Shown here: positions 63,119-64,000 of the stretch, in pieces
How positions within the stretch are numbered: position 1 is the stretch's first letter
How the letters are laid out: the number at the start of each line of letters is the position of its first letter
Origin: Acidimicrobiia bacterium
GTDB taxonomy: Bacteria; Actinomycetota; Acidimicrobiia; Acidimicrobiales; SKKL01
Length of the DNA stretch: 64,000 nt
Reading direction: 5' to 3'
Assembly: GCA_016649895.1 (NCBI GenBank)
Contig: JAENWR010000002.1
Location: 26,749 to 90,748, forward strand
The notes under the pieces: generated by a model
The model's input: only the letters and a program-made list of their open reading frames with translations
Databases searched by the model: none
Told to the model about the DNA's origin: nothing
Translations under genes and position numbers: made by a program

Positions 63119-63850
63119 CTAGTCGACGCGGTCCGCGCCGTGTGCAGCTGCACGCGCCCAGGCGACGACGAGCGCCGCGGCCGCCGCGGGGACGCCCTGG
63201 TGGTCGACTCGCCCGTCGAGCTCGACGAGCTGCGCAGGGCCGGCGAACCGATCGGCGAGGTCCACCCGATCGGTGTGTGAGGCCGCCGATCGAGCCGTCT
63301 CGATGACGAGGGTGGCCACGGTGGTGGCCGCGGCGGCGCGCTCGGCCAGGTGGCGGCTGCCGTGGGCAGGCACACCGTGGACGAGGCGAGGGTCGTTGCC
63401 CTCGGGCGGCGCCGCAGCGAGGGACGCGGGGTCAGCAGCGATGGCCCGCAGCCTCTCGCCTTCGACCGCGACCGACGTGGCCGGATCGAGCCAGGGAGCG
63501 CCAAGGCCGTCGACGAGGACGAGAGCGTCGGCGCGACCGCCGAGGACGAGCAGCTGGGCCGACCAGCCGTTGGCCCCGACGCCGAGGGCGATGATGCCGG
63601 TGCGCTCGTGGGTCTCGTGGGTCTCGTCGGTCTCGAGGGTCGCGACGATCTCGCCGCCGAGGAACGCCGCATCGGCCAGCTCGTGGTGCCCGCCGGTCGG
63701 AGGGGGCGTGCCGCGGTGGCCGGGAAGGTCGGGGGCGACGACACGGCCGGTCCAGCCGGCCGCCCGCATCGCTTCGTCCCAGTCGGCGCCACCGCCATGG
63801 GCGCCCGGTTCGTGCAGCACCAGGATCATGCGGTCGGCGGGGTTGCTCAT
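63119..63850 (-). CDS. Alpha/beta-hydrolase-like protein
   Basis: A 243-residue protein with LVLHEPGAHGGGADWDEAM, VVAPDLPGHRGTPPPTGG and IALGVGANGWSAQLLVLGG. This resembles an alpha/beta hydrolase whose nucleophile elbow (usually GxSxG) reads GVGANG, so Ser is missing and the usual catalysis is unlikely unless another residue serves. A final HQGVP could contain the family His. It overlaps the hydrolase fragment upstream by 4 bases. Perhaps a non-catalytic paralogue. Confidence 0.7.
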   Translation of the reverse strand: MSNPADRMILVLHEPGAHGGGADWDEAMRAAGWTGRVVAPDLPGHRGTPPPTGGHHELADAAFLGGEIVATLETDETHETHERTGIIALGVGANGWSAQLLVLGGRADALVLVDGLGAPWLDPATSVAVEGERLRAIAADPASLAAAPPEGNDPRLVHGVPAHGSRHLAERAAAATTVATLVIETARSAASHTDRVDLADRFAGPAQLVELDGRVDHQGVPAAAAALVVAWARAAAHGADRVD

Positions 63851-64000
63851 GGCCCGACCTCGTCCAGGAAGGCCGAGATGGCGGCAATGGTGGCGTCGGG
63901 TCGCTCGCAGTGCACGTAGTGGCCGGCGCCGTCGATGGCGACGTGGCGCGCTCCGAGGGCCTCGACCCGCCGGCCGATGTCGTCGGCGCTCAGGTCGCTC
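63847..64000 (-). CDS. Alpha/beta hydrolase, C-terminal end (runs off the right edge)
   Basis: The visible 51 codons read leftwards from the window edge and end at TGA 63847. They include GARHVAIDGAGHYVHCERPD, where the His of GHY is the catalytic His of the alpha/beta hydrolase fold, and ISAFLDEVGP at the end. The nucleophile and acid lie outside the window. The stop overlaps the ATG of the next hydrolase-like gene (ATGA), so the two are cotranscribed paralogues. Confidence 0.8.
   Translation of the reverse strand, partial: SDLSADDIGRRVEALGARHVAIDGAGHYVHCERPDATIAAISAFLDEVGP

Overview
This window is a GC-rich (about 70 %) chromosomal segment spanning the replication origin of an actinobacterium, most plausibly class Acidimicrobiia (Iamia/Ilumatobacter-like). 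The grounds are the codon bias, a rpmH-dnaA-dnaN-recF-DUF721-gyrB-gyrA-DUF3566-tRNA-Ile order, mycothiol-dependent isomerase-type proteins, a KaiC-like regulator and frequent leaderless starts. The taxon is inferred from gene content and was not tested by a search.

Layout. 1-1780 (minus): yidC (runs off the left edge), yidD, rnpA, rpmH. 1781-6534: rpmH/dnaA divergent region, dnaA, probable oriC between dnaA and dnaN, dnaN, recF, DUF721. 6706-12860: gyrB, gyrA, a TadE/G-like pilus protein, a DUF3566 membrane protein, tRNA-Ile(GAT) and a 45-residue membrane peptide. 12863-27719: general metabolism and transport, namely an NAD(P)-binding reductase, a FliA-type sigma factor, a CtpE-like P-type ATPase, an orphan metal-type ABC ATPase, a thioesterase with an inositol-phosphatase-like enzyme, a P450, a PQQ-propeller lipoprotein-like protein, a DtxR-family regulator and ilvA. 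27716-37367: GNAT, damaged PhoU and carotenoid-oxygenase genes, two paralogous peptide-binding lipoproteins, an orphan NuoF, a PPOX-type flavoprotein, an aldo/keto reductase and a TetR regulator. 37372-42565 (minus): a signalling block (response regulator, CHASE3 histidine kinase, receiver-PP2C phosphatase), a QueA-like protein and a truncated SDR. 42636-47901: pirin, DUF2231, a diiron-type redox enzyme, and the copper pair copZ-copA behind a CsoR-type operator. 48127-53487: broken lipoprotein and RNase Z genes, a diacylglycerol-kinase-like protein, surE, gdhA, a KaiC-like/XRE/cupin fusion regulator and a DksA-type zinc-finger protein. 53565-59742: a compact redox cluster (group III truncated haemoglobin, PAS protein, VOC, cupin, two His-rich polytopic haem-copper-like proteins, hemerythrin-like, DUF59, DUF2249 and a SufR-like Cys-rich regulator) that looks like a nitric-oxide or respiratory-stress module. 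59749-64000: DUF167, a SulP transporter with its ArsR regulator, a small basic protein, an HPP membrane protein and two alpha/beta hydrolases, the last running off the right edge.

Two features recur. First, many genes carry a TANNNT hexamer only 6-9 bases before the start codon, which suggests leaderless transcription. Second, at least five loci are damaged in a similar way: N- and C-terminal gene parts are joined at abrupt junctions (22.3, 28.79, 37.6, 42.56 and 48.49 kb), three of them with single-base frameshifts as well. This is either real local gene decay or an assembly/amplification artefact, and it should be checked against raw reads before gene absence is interpreted.
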